The notes beneath the pieces are model-generated. The model was not told the origin of the DNA and ran no database searches. It worked only from the letters and a program-made list of their open reading frames with translations. Below are positions 8,010 to 15,418 of a stretch of 15,663 bases of DNA, one piece after another. This stretch comes from Bacteroidota bacterium. Lineage in GTDB: Bacteria; Bacteroidota; Bacteroidia; Flavobacteriales; Flavobacteriaceae. Where the stretch lies: contig JAEWKB010000057.1 of assembly GCA_023386255.1 (NCBI GenBank), positions 1-15,663 on the forward strand, given 5' to 3'. Position numbers and translations under genes: made by a program. How positions within the stretch are numbered: the stretch's first letter is position 1; the number at the start of each line of letters is the position of its first letter.

Positions 8010-8017
8010 TAAATTTG
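8010..8017 (+). promoter_or_regulatory. -7 promoter box of the lipocalin-like gene
   Basis: TAAATTTG followed by C, a perfect TAnnTTTG, with 18 nt between it and the ATG at 8036. The -33 region is not a clean TTG. The implied leader is only about a dozen nucleotides. The box also rules out the in-frame TTG at 8015 as the start codon. Confidence 0.65.
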
Positions 8018-8035
8018 CACTATAACCGAATAATC

Positions 8036-8449
8036 ATGAAAAAGATATACCTTATATGTTTGTCCTTCATTTTGCTGGCTTGCAGTGGTGTAAGCGAAGG
8101 CGAAATCACCAAAATTAATGGTTACTGGGAAATAGAAACAGCAGTAATGCCTGATGGTAGTGAAAAAGAATACAAAATAAATCCTACCATTGATTTTTTT
8201 GAACTGAAAGGTAAAGAAGGCTTCCGCAAAAAGGTAATGCCGCAGGTTGACGGAACGTATCTTACAGGTGATAACTATGAGAAGATCAGCGTAAGTATCA
8301 CAGACGGCAAAATTTACCTGGAGTACACTACTGATTATGCGAAATGGAAGGAAGAGATAGTAGAACTTAACAATAAGGAACTGGTGCTAAAAAACGCACA
8401 CGGCATGGAATACCACTACAAGAAACCTGTACCTTTTACTGTTAAATAA
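8036..8449 (+). CDS. Small lipocalin-like lipoprotein
   Basis: A 137-residue lipoprotein with lipobox LLAC and Cys16, then a short linker and a beta-rich domain: GYWEIETAVMPDGSEKEYK, IDFFELKG, GTYLTGDNYEKISVSI, GKIYLEYTTDYAKWKEEIVEL and LVLKNAHGMEYHYKK. The pattern of a first GxW strand followed by alternating strands fits the lipocalin-like families common in Bacteroidota. The ligand is unknown. ATG 8036 was chosen over the TTG at 8015 because that TTG is part of the promoter box and the signal peptide begins at 8036. The stop is 1 nt before the next start, so the DUF721 gene is translationally coupled although it acts in the cytoplasm. Confidence 0.75.
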   Translation: MKKIYLICLSFILLACSGVSEGEITKINGYWEIETAVMPDGSEKEYKINPTIDFFELKGKEGFRKKVMPQVDGTYLTGDNYEKISVSITDGKIYLEYTTDYAKWKEEIVELNNKELVLKNAHGMEYHYKKPVPFTVK

Positions 8450-8450
8450 G

Positions 8451-8747
8451 ATGGCAAAGCGCAGCACCGAACCAACCCCGATAGAGGATGTTCTTAAGCA
8501 GATAATCCAGGCGAATAAGCTCCAGCCGGGCATGGATAAAATTGACGTCCGCGAGGCATGGAAAAATCTTATGGGCAATGGTGTGAATAACTATACCCGT
8601 GAGATTATGCTAAAAGGTACAACGCTATATGTAGAGCTTACATCGGCAGTGCTGCGTGAGGAGTTAAGCTACGGAAAGGAAAAGATTGTGAAAATGATCA
8701 ATGAGGAACTGAAGCGCGAAGTGGTAAAAGATGTTGTACTACGATAG
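8451..8747 (+). CDS. DUF721 (DciA-like) protein
   Basis: A 98-residue cytosolic protein matching DUF721. It has a start rich in Thr/Pro, IEDVLKQIIQANKL, then DVREAWKNLMGNGVNNYT, then the strand LYVELTSAVLREELSYGKEKIVKMINEEL and a short C-terminal strand. DUF721 is the N-terminal domain of DciA, the replicative-helicase loader or operator of bacteria that lack DnaC/DnaI; this protein is little more than that domain. Helicase handling is therefore the best guess, but the link is by family only. It starts 1 nt after the lipoprotein gene and is followed by a bidirectional terminator shared with ndk. Confidence 0.8.
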   Translation: MAKRSTEPTPIEDVLKQIIQANKLQPGMDKIDVREAWKNLMGNGVNNYTREIMLKGTTLYVELTSAVLREELSYGKEKIVKMINEELKREVVKDVVLR

Positions 8748-8766
8748 ATAGCTACTATATTCAAAT

Positions 8767-8795
8767 AAAAATGCCGCTCATTGAGCGGCATTTTC
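8767..8795. terminator. Bidirectional terminator between DUF721 gene and ndk
   Basis: The near-perfect palindrome TGCCGCTC-ATT-GAGCGGCA (8772-8790) has A residues before and T residues after it. It lies between two converging stop codons (8747 and 8815) and can end transcription from both sides, including the bshC-ndk side. Confidence 0.88.
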
Positions 8796-8814
8796 TATAT
8801 ATATCGTTCTGAGA

Positions 8815-9234
8815 TTAGAACTGCTCCCTTCCTGCAAAGTGGAAAGCGCTTTCAATAGCAGCGTTCTCATCACTGTCAGAACCGTGAACAGCGTTCTCAC
8901 CTACAGATGTAGCATATTTTTTACGGATAGTACCTTCGGCAGCATCAGCAGGGTTGGTAGCGCCAATAAGCGTACGGAATTCTTCAACAGCGTTTTCCTT
9001 TTCAAGGATAGCAGCCACGATTGGGCCACGTGTCATAAACTCAACAAGCTCGCCAAAGAAAGGCCTAGCGTTGTGCACAGCGTAAAACGCCTCAGCATCA
9101 GCTTTGGTAAGTTGTGTAAGTTTTAAAGCCACGATCCTAAAACCTGCTTCAGTTATCATTGATAAAATTCCACCGATGTGCCCGTTCTCAACAGCATCCG
9201 GCTTAATCATTGTAAATGTCCTGTTTGTTGCCAT
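8815..9234 (-). CDS. ndk: Nucleoside diphosphate kinase
   Basis: A 139-residue NDP kinase, which transfers the gamma-phosphate of ATP to NDPs through a phosphohistidine. Visible signatures are [11 protein letters not shown] with Lys11, the GGPI-like [27 protein letters not shown] with Arg87, Thr93 and Arg104, and the active site NAVHGSDS with Asn114 and catalytic His117. All key residues are present and the length is normal. It lies 77 nt downstream of bshC on the same strand but has its own perfect promoter box, so it can be transcribed alone. Confidence 0.98.
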   Translation of the reverse strand: MATNRTFTMIKPDAVENGHIGGILSMITEAGFRIVALKLTQLTKADAEAFYAVHNARPFFGELVEFMTRGPIVAAILEKENAVEEFRTLIGATNPADAAEGTIRKKYATSVGENAVHGSDSDENAAIESAFHFAGREQF

Positions 9235-9253
9235 AGTATTTTTAAATTTTGCG

Positions 9254-9261
9254 CAAAAGTA
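9254..9261 (-). promoter_or_regulatory. -7 promoter box of ndk
   Basis: The minus strand reads TACTTTTG followed by C, a perfect TAnnTTTG, 19 nt before the ndk ATG. The upstream stretch is very AT-rich with no obvious TTG at -33. Confidence 0.65.
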
Positions 9262-9311
9262 GTGGATTTTAATTTAATAATTTTAATAATCCTGCAATCA
9301 ATTACCACAAA

Positions 9312-10901
9312 TTACAATATCACTACATTAAATTCATGCTCCAGCGGTTTCAGGCTCTTAAACAGTTCGTCAAGCAGCTTTCCGTCATGCTCAAGGTAAA
9401 ACTCAGCAAAGTTCGCCTTCCGCTCCTGCAGGCTCTGTCCCGGAAATAATTCATTCTGCAGTTCGGTTATGCGCTCAAGTTCGGCGGCATGCTTGCGCTT
9501 TTCGGCCTTTAGCAGGCGTTTCTCCAGGTTTTCAAGCCCGCGTAGCTGCTTTAGCTCCTGGGCCTTTACAGCGCCTGTAAACGAGGTATCGGTTTTAGTT
9601 GCTATTTCATTAAGTTTTGCAAACTGGTTTTGCAGGTGCTGCTTCTGCTCGGTAAAGTCAAGCTGAAATTCCGAGAACAACTGTACTTTCTTATTTAGTA
9701 GCTCGTACTGGCTGCTGAACATATCCGCCCAAGTAAGCCCCAGTTTGTCCAGTTTGTCTGCCTGTTTTTGAGAGGACAGCAGTACTGAGTTGCGCAGCAG
9801 CAGCATAGGAAACGGCACGTGCGACGCATCAAAGAACGACTTCAGCTCCAGCCAGTACGCCAATTCGCCGCCACCGCCTATGTAGCACACGTTAGGTAGT
9901 ATCACTTCCTGGTAAAGCGGACGCATAATGACATTAGGACTAAACCGCTCCGGGTGGTTTTCCAGGAGTTGCAGTATATCGTTTTCGCTAAATTTCAGCT
10001 CAGTGTTGTTTATGTGGTACGCGCCATCCTGGAATAAGATGCGCTCACGCAGGTTATCTTCAATATAAAAAAGGTTTATCTCCCGCGGGTTTACCTGTAT
10101 GTTATAATCCTTCAGCAGTTCGGCTGTTTCGGCAACTTTGTGGTGCGATACCTGGTGCAGTAGCTCTTCCTTTACATGCGGGGCAAAAAGCCTTTTAAGC
10201 TCAGGCGCATCTGCATCGATTATTACCAGGCCATGTTCGCCAAATAGTTCGTTGGCCAGGTAGCGGGTAGCATCAGCCAGGTTGTTGTGCTTCAGGTAAG
10301 CATTTTCGAATAAGTTTTTCAGCCACTGGGCATTGTTGCCGGGGCCTAGCTCTTTGCTGAAAACATCCAGCACGGCATCCAGCTCTTCGGTTGACAACCG
10401 TCCTACAGGGCCTGCGCTTTCACGCGGCCATTTTATCTTTTTATTGCGGAAGTTAAAGTAGTTGATTTCTTCAAAATCATGGTCTTCTGTAGCCATCCAA
10501 TACACCGGTACAAAGTTATGGCCGGGGTATTCCGCCTCCAGCTGCTTGGCCAGGTTGATGGCCGAGACTATCTTGTATAAAAAATACAGCGGGCCGGTAA
10601 AAAGGTTCAGCTGGTGGCCGGTGGTTACGGTATAGGTGGCATCATCCCAAAGGGCGGCAATGTTTTGTTTTGTCAGCGCCGAAGCACTGATGCCGGCATA
10701 TTGTTTTTCCAGCGTTTCGGCCAGTATGCTGCGGTAGGCATGGTTGTAGCGGCGGTGCTTTTCCTCAATCTGCGCCTTAAAGTTGGGCAGGGTAGGGAAG
10801 CGGTTGTACAGCGGCTTCAGCGTATCTTTTTGGTTTAGGTAATCAACAATTAGTGGGGTAAAATATCCTGAACTCTGGTATCTGATACAGTCTGATGGCA
10901 T
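9312..10901 (-). CDS. bshC: Putative cysteine ligase BshC, bacillithiol biosynthesis
   Basis: A 529-residue protein matching BshC, proposed to add cysteine to glucosaminyl-malate in the last step of bacillithiol synthesis. Diagnostic segments are VTTGHQLNLFTGPLYFLYK (92-110), PVYWMATEDHDFEEINYF (132-149), the Gly-rich YIGGGGELAYW and a long C-terminal coiled coil (roughly 400-505) ending ELFKSLKPLEHEF. Length is standard. Flavobacteria use bacillithiol as their main low-molecular-weight thiol, so this is a core gene. bshA and bshB are not in the window. It has its own promoter box in the 43-nt gap behind the HEPN-type gene. Confidence 0.93.
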   Translation of the reverse strand: MPSDCIRYQSSGYFTPLIVDYLNQKDTLKPLYNRFPTLPNFKAQIEEKHRRYNHAYRSILAETLEKQYAGISASALTKQNIAALWDDATYTVTTGHQLNLFTGPLYFLYKIVSAINLAKQLEAEYPGHNFVPVYWMATEDHDFEEINYFNFRNKKIKWPRESAGPVGRLSTEELDAVLDVFSKELGPGNNAQWLKNLFENAYLKHNNLADATRYLANELFGEHGLVIIDADAPELKRLFAPHVKEELLHQVSHHKVAETAELLKDYNIQVNPREINLFYIEDNLRERILFQDGAYHINNTELKFSENDILQLLENHPERFSPNVIMRPLYQEVILPNVCYIGGGGELAYWLELKSFFDASHVPFPMLLLRNSVLLSSQKQADKLDKLGLTWADMFSSQYELLNKKVQLFSEFQLDFTEQKQHLQNQFAKLNEIATKTDTSFTGAVKAQELKQLRGLENLEKRLLKAEKRKHAAELERITELQNELFPGQSLQERKANFAEFYLEHDGKLLDELFKSLKPLEHEFNVVIL

Positions 10902-10920
10902 TGTGTTGTAATTAGGAGAG

Positions 10921-10928
10921 CAAAGTTA
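10921..10928 (-). promoter_or_regulatory. -7 promoter box of bshC
   Basis: The minus strand reads TAACTTTG followed by C, a perfect match to TAnnTTTG, 19 nt before the bshC ATG and 16 nt past the stop of the upstream gene. The region where -33 should be falls at the end of that gene. Confidence 0.65.
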
Positions 10929-10944
10929 GGGAACAAATAAATAT

Positions 10945-12708
10945 TTATATTATGTTTTTCACAGAACTCTTTGAAATTGTGTTATCACCAATATCCTTTA
11001 ATTTTTTTTCTAAGATATTGCATTCGATCTTGCAGTTCAATATAGCTTCATCCATTGTTTTCAGTCTTTTTTCAGTAATTGAGTGATCTATCAAATAGTT
11101 TAAAAAATCATCAAAATAATTATGCAGGTTTTCAACTAATAGATTTGTATATGATGGCATTTTGCCTGAATGAACAATTAAATTACGAACTCTATATATT
11201 CTGCGAATTTGCCATTCGACTTTCTGTTTATGATCTTCAATGAATTTCAATACATTTTTACCAGATGAAAAATTATTGTGTAAATCATTGAGTCTCCATT
11301 TTAATAAAGGATTCTCGTTAAGTGATTCTAGAACTTTTTTTCTTGAAGCTTCATTTTCTGCTGTCATTAACAATGAAGCAAGAGCAATGATATTATTCCC
11401 ATTATCCTCGAAATCAATTTTCTTAAGTATGCGAGAATATTTAATGCGATCATAATACATAAAGTCCAACTGTGCTTGAATAATTATTTTATTTAAATAT
11501 TTATAAGTTTGAAAAGGGACTATGGCATTTGCAATTTGTACAATACGATCTATACCACTATCTTCATCTTTTGGTATTAACATTTCAATAGCTGTCCAAA
11601 GGCTTAGTAGCTTATTTTCAATCTGTTCTGAAGTGAGAGAGGTACTATGTAAATCTATTGCTTTACCTATACGCTTAATAGTATTAGTAGGTAATTCTAA
11701 TTTAAGTAAGTTTTGAACTTTTTGAGCAGCAATATTAGGTTTTATATCAGATTTTTTGATAATCGACTTTATAGGCATCTCACGAAGAGTGGAATAATTG
11801 TCGGACTTATTTGTTACAAGTGCAAATTCATGAATGTATGGCACTTCTTTATGATGATAAAAAGAAAATAAATTTCCTATTTTCAATAACGGAGTTTCAG
11901 TAACTAGCCGGGCTGTGTTATCATCAAAAGCTTCAACTTGATCAAAAATAATATAGACCTCATCATTTTGAATATCGTCAATATACCTTTTATTCTCCCC
12001 CTCAAAGTCTTTCGATGACAACTTTGTAGAAATCTTAAATTTAAATATATCTTCTAAAGTTTTAAATTCGTTGAAATGCTTACTTGCCCTGAAAATAACT
12101 TTATACTTTTTTTTGCTAAAATTTAGAATTTCTAAAAATTCATTTGGACTATTTGTTGTAACATTTTTTTTGGGATCAAAAAAATAGCCATGTGTTATAT
12201 GATAAACTGCTCCTGTTGAATATCCATAATTTATAAGTTCAGTAAGATATAACCGGGTTGCTTTATATATTTTACCTTTTTCTCTTCCGATAATAACTAG
12301 GTCAGACAGATATTCCTGAATTTTTAATAGATACTTTTTGTTGTCGAAGTAATGATAAAGTAATAGTATAACTTCCTTAAGTTGATGTAGATTTGATCGA
12401 TGTTTATTAATAGTTGCTATAATTTCTTCAAGTTGATCTCCCAACAATTCTTTTGAAACAGTATCGGAATTTAAGCTGCAAATAAGTTCATCAATAATTG
12501 AAATAATATTTGGCTTTTTTATTAATCCTGCTTTAATATCATCTATAGTATTTAATGCTTCGATACACAATAATCTTACATTTAAAGCTTGAGGTTTATA
12601 TGTATCTAGTGTATAATGAAAAAGTGCTTCGGACAATGTTTGAGCAAAAAACAACAATCCTTGTTGATTGTTAATGTCTGTCCAGTTTTTGGGTTTTATA
12701 TACTTCAT
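10945..12708 (-). CDS. Orphan AT-rich protein with C-terminal HEPN-type RNxxxH motif; candidate RNase or defence protein
   Basis: A 587-residue cytosolic protein with no signal peptide or membrane segment. Residues 1-340 are not recognised: a helical first part to about 165, then a mixed alpha/beta region with YGYSTGAVYHITHGYFF and VYIIFDQVEAFDD. Residues about 340-560 look like an ApeA-like HEPN domain, with ENKLLSLWTAIEMLI (Trp371, Glu375) as the first helix and RVRNLIVHSGK (Arg508, Asn509, His513) followed by a long helix ending in FLNYLI. RNxxxH is the catalytic pattern of HEPN ribonucleases. The tail (about 545-580) is charged and helical. Base composition is far more AT-rich than its neighbours (about 25-28% GC in two 60-nt lines I counted). 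No antitoxin-like small gene adjoins it. The motif is seen; the domain call is pattern-based; RNase or phage-defence function is inference. Confidence 0.6.
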   Translation of the reverse strand: MKYIKPKNWTDINNQQGLLFFAQTLSEALFHYTLDTYKPQALNVRLLCIEALNTIDDIKAGLIKKPNIISIIDELICSLNSDTVSKELLGDQLEEIIATINKHRSNLHQLKEVILLLYHYFDNKKYLLKIQEYLSDLVIIGREKGKIYKATRLYLTELINYGYSTGAVYHITHGYFFDPKKNVTTNSPNEFLEILNFSKKKYKVIFRASKHFNEFKTLEDIFKFKISTKLSSKDFEGENKRYIDDIQNDEVYIIFDQVEAFDDNTARLVTETPLLKIGNLFSFYHHKEVPYIHEFALVTNKSDNYSTLREMPIKSIIKKSDIKPNIAAQKVQNLLKLELPTNTIKRIGKAIDLHSTSLTSEQIENKLLSLWTAIEMLIPKDEDSGIDRIVQIANAIVPFQTYKYLNKIIIQAQLDFMYYDRIKYSRILKKIDFEDNGNNIIALASLLMTAENEASRKKVLESLNENPLLKWRLNDLHNNFSSGKNVLKFIEDHKQKVEWQIRRIYRVRNLIVHSGKMPSYTNLLVENLHNYFDDFLNYLIDHSITEKRLKTMDEAILNCKIECNILEKKLKDIGDNTISKSSVKNII

Positions 12709-12724
12709 ATATTCTGCATTTTAA

Positions 12725-12732
12725 CAAATATA
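12725..12732 (-). promoter_or_regulatory. -7 promoter box of the HEPN-type gene
   Basis: The minus strand reads TATATTTG, a perfect TAnnTTTG, 16 nt before the ATG at 12708. It stands back to back with the radical SAM promoter in a 79-nt divergent gap. The gap is almost all A and T, so a chance match is more likely than at the other sites. Confidence 0.5.
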
Positions 12733-12761
12733 TATAATTTATAGTTTAGTTTAAATTATTA

Positions 12762-12769
12762 TAACTTTG
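12762..12769 (+). promoter_or_regulatory. -7 promoter box of the radical SAM gene
   Basis: TAACTTTG followed by C, a perfect match, 18 nt before the TTG start at 12788. The spacing agrees with that of the other promoters in the window, which supports the TTG as the real start. Confidence 0.6.
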
Positions 12770-12787
12770 CACTTTTAATCCATTCCC

Positions 12788-15013
12788 TTGAATAGCAAAG
12801 CCCTTTTAATAACACCGCCTTTCACTCAGCTCAATACGCCGTATCCGGCCACGGCCTACCTGAAAGGTTTCCTCAATACCAAAGGCATCGCCGCCACGCA
12901 GGCCGACCTGGGTATTGAAGTTATCTTGAAGCTGTTCTCAAAACAAGGGCTAACGGATATGTTTTCTTTTATAGAAAATGCTCAATCTCAAACCGCAAAT
13001 CACAAATTAGGTGAGGCCGACTTAACACCAAACGCCAAACGCATAATTGCTCTAAAGGCTGATTACCTGAAAACCATCGATTCTGTGATGCTGTTCCTGC
13101 AAGGCAAGAACCCCACACTGGCGCACCTTATATGCCAGGAAGATTTCCTGCCCGAAGCCTCTCGCTTTGCACAGCTGGAGGAGCTGGACTGGGCGTTTGG
13201 CACCATGGGCACGCAGGACAAAGCCAAGCACCTGGCTACGCTGTACCTGGAGGATATAAGCGACCTGATCGTGGAGTACATCGACCCGCACTTTGGCTTC
13301 AGCCGCTATGCCGAAAGGCTTGGGCGCTCTGCCAACTCGTTTGATGAGCTGTACGATACGCTGCAACAGCCGCTCACCTACATCGACAGGATTACCCTCG
13401 GCCTCCTGCATGAAAAGATGTTGGATATCAACCCGCAGCTGGTGTGCTTTTCGGTACCATTTCCCGGGAATTTGTATTCGGCTTTTAGATGCGCGCAGTT
13501 TATAAAGCAGCATTTTCCACCGATAAAAACAGCCATGGGCGGCGGCTTCCCCAATACAGAATTACGCTCTTTAAGCGATGTGCGGGTAATGGAGTTCTTT
13601 GACTTTATTACGCTTGATGATGGTGAGGCGCCGGTGGAATGCCTAATAGAACATATAGAAGGAAAGCGGGAACTAAGCCAGCTGAAGCGTACATTTGCTT
13701 TGGTTGATGGCGAAGTAGCTTACATAGATAATTCGGGTTGTAAAGATTATAAGCAGTCGGAAGTAGGCACCCCTGATTATTCTGACCTTCTGCTTGACCA
13801 ATACATCTCGGTAATAGAAATTGTTAACCCCATGCACCGCATGTGGAGCGACGGCCGCTGGAACAAACTCACCATGGCGCATGGCTGCTACTGGGGCAAG
13901 TGCACTTTCTGCGATATTTCTTTAGATTATATACGTGTTTATGAACCTGTAGCTGCAAAGCTGCTGGTGGATAGAATGGAGGAACTCATAGCACAAACAG
14001 GTCAGAACGGCTTCCACTTTGTAGATGAGGCCGCACCGCCCGCCCTTATGCGCGAGGTGGCACTGGAAATACTGCGTCGCAACCTTGCTGTAACCTGGTG
14101 GACCAACATCCGCTTTGAAAAAAGCTTCACGCAGGACCTTTGCCTGCTGCTGAAGGCCTCAGGCTGTATAGCGGTATCGGGCGGGTTGGAGGTAGCGTCC
14201 GACAGGTTATTGGAACTAATACAAAAAGGCGTAACGGTAGCGCAGGTGGCACGCGTTACCCGCAACTTTACCGAGGCAGGTATTATGGTTCACGCTTACC
14301 TTATGTACGGCTTCCCTACACAAACAGCCCAGGAAACTATTGATTCACTTGAAATGGTACGCCAGATGTTTGAGGCAGGCATACTGCAAAGCGGCTTCTG
14401 GCACCAGTTTGCTATGACGGCGCACAGTCCTGTTGGTTTAGAGCCGGAAAAATTCAGCGTGGTGAAGGATAGTGATATTGTAGGAAGCTTTGCCAACAAT
14501 GACATTATGTTCAGCGATAAAACAGGCGCCAACCATGATAAGTTCAGCTTTGGATTGAAGAAGTCGCTGTTCAACTACATGCACGGCATTTGCTTTGACT
14601 ACGAGCTGCAGGATTGGTTTGAATTTAAAGTGCCGCGCACTAAAGTTGATCCTGATTTTATTTATAATGCACTTCAGGATGAAGCCAGCTTCAACATTAA
14701 ACCTACTGCTAAAATTGTATGGCTGGGTAACAAGCCAACAGTTACTTACTTTATCAAAAACAAGAAAGGCCGAACTTTTGAAATGGCTGAACTTGCATTC
14801 CATAATAAAAAAGATAGTTTTTCAATACAGGTAGGTAAGGAGCAGGGGGAGTGGCTTGCAGATATACTTGAAAGGGTGGCTGTATCAAATAAGCCTCTTA
14901 CCATTCAGCAGGTTAAGCAAAATTATGAAGATGCAGGCCTTGAAGACTTTGAGCTGTTCTGGTACAGCAAGTCTGTAAATACACTGCGGGATTCAGGGCT
15001 GTTGGTGCTTTAA
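12788..15013 (+). CDS. B12-binding-domain-type radical SAM protein with CX4CX2C cluster motif
   Basis: A 741-residue protein. The N-terminal 290 residues resemble the cobalamin-binding/Rossmann part of BchE-like radical SAM enzymes: SKALLITPPF at the start, FSVPFPGNLYSAFRCAQFIK (221-240), AMGGGFPNTELR and DFITLDDGEAPVECLIEHI. No DxHxxG cobalamin motif is seen, so B12 binding may be lost. The radical SAM core follows, with Cys367, Cys372 and Cys375 in HGCYWGKCTFCD. Spacing is CX4CX2C rather than CX3CX2C. Later core segments are WWTNIRFEKSF, SGGLEVASDRLLELIQKGV and AYLMYGFPTQTAQET. The C-terminal 130 or so residues may be a separate helical domain. The substrate is unknown. The start is TTG because the only earlier in-frame codons before a TAA at 12776 are TCC, ATT and CCC. 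The neighbours give no pathway. Confidence 0.85.
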   Translation: MNSKALLITPPFTQLNTPYPATAYLKGFLNTKGIAATQADLGIEVILKLFSKQGLTDMFSFIENAQSQTANHKLGEADLTPNAKRIIALKADYLKTIDSVMLFLQGKNPTLAHLICQEDFLPEASRFAQLEELDWAFGTMGTQDKAKHLATLYLEDISDLIVEYIDPHFGFSRYAERLGRSANSFDELYDTLQQPLTYIDRITLGLLHEKMLDINPQLVCFSVPFPGNLYSAFRCAQFIKQHFPPIKTAMGGGFPNTELRSLSDVRVMEFFDFITLDDGEAPVECLIEHIEGKRELSQLKRTFALVDGEVAYIDNSGCKDYKQSEVGTPDYSDLLLDQYISVIEIVNPMHRMWSDGRWNKLTMAHGCYWGKCTFCDISLDYIRVYEPVAAKLLVDRMEELIAQTGQNGFHFVDEAAPPALMREVALEILRRNLAVTWWTNIRFEKSFTQDLCLLLKASGCIAVSGGLEVASDRLLELIQKGVTVAQVARVTRNFTEAGIMVHAYLMYGFPTQTAQETIDSLEMVRQMFEAGILQSGFWHQFAMTAHSPVGLEPEKFSVVKDSDIVGSFANNDIMFSDKTGANHDKFSFGLKKSLFNYMHGICFDYELQDWFEFKVPRTKVDPDFIYNALQDEASFNIKPTAKIVWLGNKPTVTYFIKNKKGRTFEMAELAFHNKKDSFSIQVGKEQGEWLADILERVAVSNKPLTIQQVKQNYEDAGLEDFELFWYSKSVNTLRDSGLLVL

Positions 15014-15399
15014 GATTTTTTCTTTTTCTTCTGCATTTCCTTATACTTCTCCTGCTGTTCCGGCGAAAGCAGCTTGAGTATTTTTCCGTCGATCCTGTCT
15101 GATATCTCACGGCCTTTGTCCTCGCGCTCGTTTTCACTCATATCCGGATTTTGGCTTAACGCTATCAGGTTCTCTTTTTCAGCTTCTATAACCTCGCGTC
15201 CAGCTGCTGCCTGAAAATCATCAAGCTTAAGCTCCTTTTGCAGGTATTTTGCAGTCTCTTCAATAAAATCAATTTTCTCTTTTTTTGGCTTAGGCCTTTT
15301 GTACTGGCCCCTTGCCATGCTTCTGTCCATTTGGGCAAAGGCAGATGATGATAACATAAAAGCAGCAAATATCAGTAGGAAGGAAAACTTTAATTTCAT
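15010..15399 (-). CDS. Small secreted, highly charged helical protein (Spy/LTXXQ-like?)
   Basis: A 129-residue protein with a signal peptide (1-22, ending AFA before QMDRS), then a basic stretch (RGQYKRPKPKKEK) and a long charged helical region with ETAKYLQKELKLDDFQAAAGREVIE and a final LSPEQQEKYKEMQKKKKKS. The LSPEQQEKY segment recalls the LTxxQ repeats of Spy/CpxP-like periplasmic proteins, and the earlier LKLDDFQ may be the first such repeat. The resemblance is weak, so a periplasmic chaperone-like role is only a suggestion. Its stop codon overlaps that of the convergent radical SAM gene within TTAA at 15010-15013, leaving no room for a terminator. It has its own promoter box and follows the rimO terminator. 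Confidence 0.75.
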   Translation of the reverse strand: MKLKFSFLLIFAAFMLSSSAFAQMDRSMARGQYKRPKPKKEKIDFIEETAKYLQKELKLDDFQAAAGREVIEAEKENLIALSQNPDMSENEREDKGREISDRIDGKILKLLSPEQQEKYKEMQKKKKKS

Positions 15400-15418
15400 A
15401 TTAAAAGTATTTGTTATT

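Noticed and set aside
8015..8035. TTG start giving a 144-residue lipocalin-like protein
   Set aside because: The TTG is part of the perfect promoter -7 box, and the lipoprotein signal begins at ATG 8036.
10945..12708. Reading the HEPN-type gene as half of a toxin-antitoxin pair (HEPN/MNT)
   Set aside because: No small nucleotidyltransferase or other antitoxin-like gene adjoins it, and at 587 residues it is far larger than HEPN toxins of that type.
13052..13513. A 153-residue open frame on the minus strand
   Set aside because: It lies wholly inside the radical SAM gene, with no promoter or family likeness; explained by the GC-richer codon use there.
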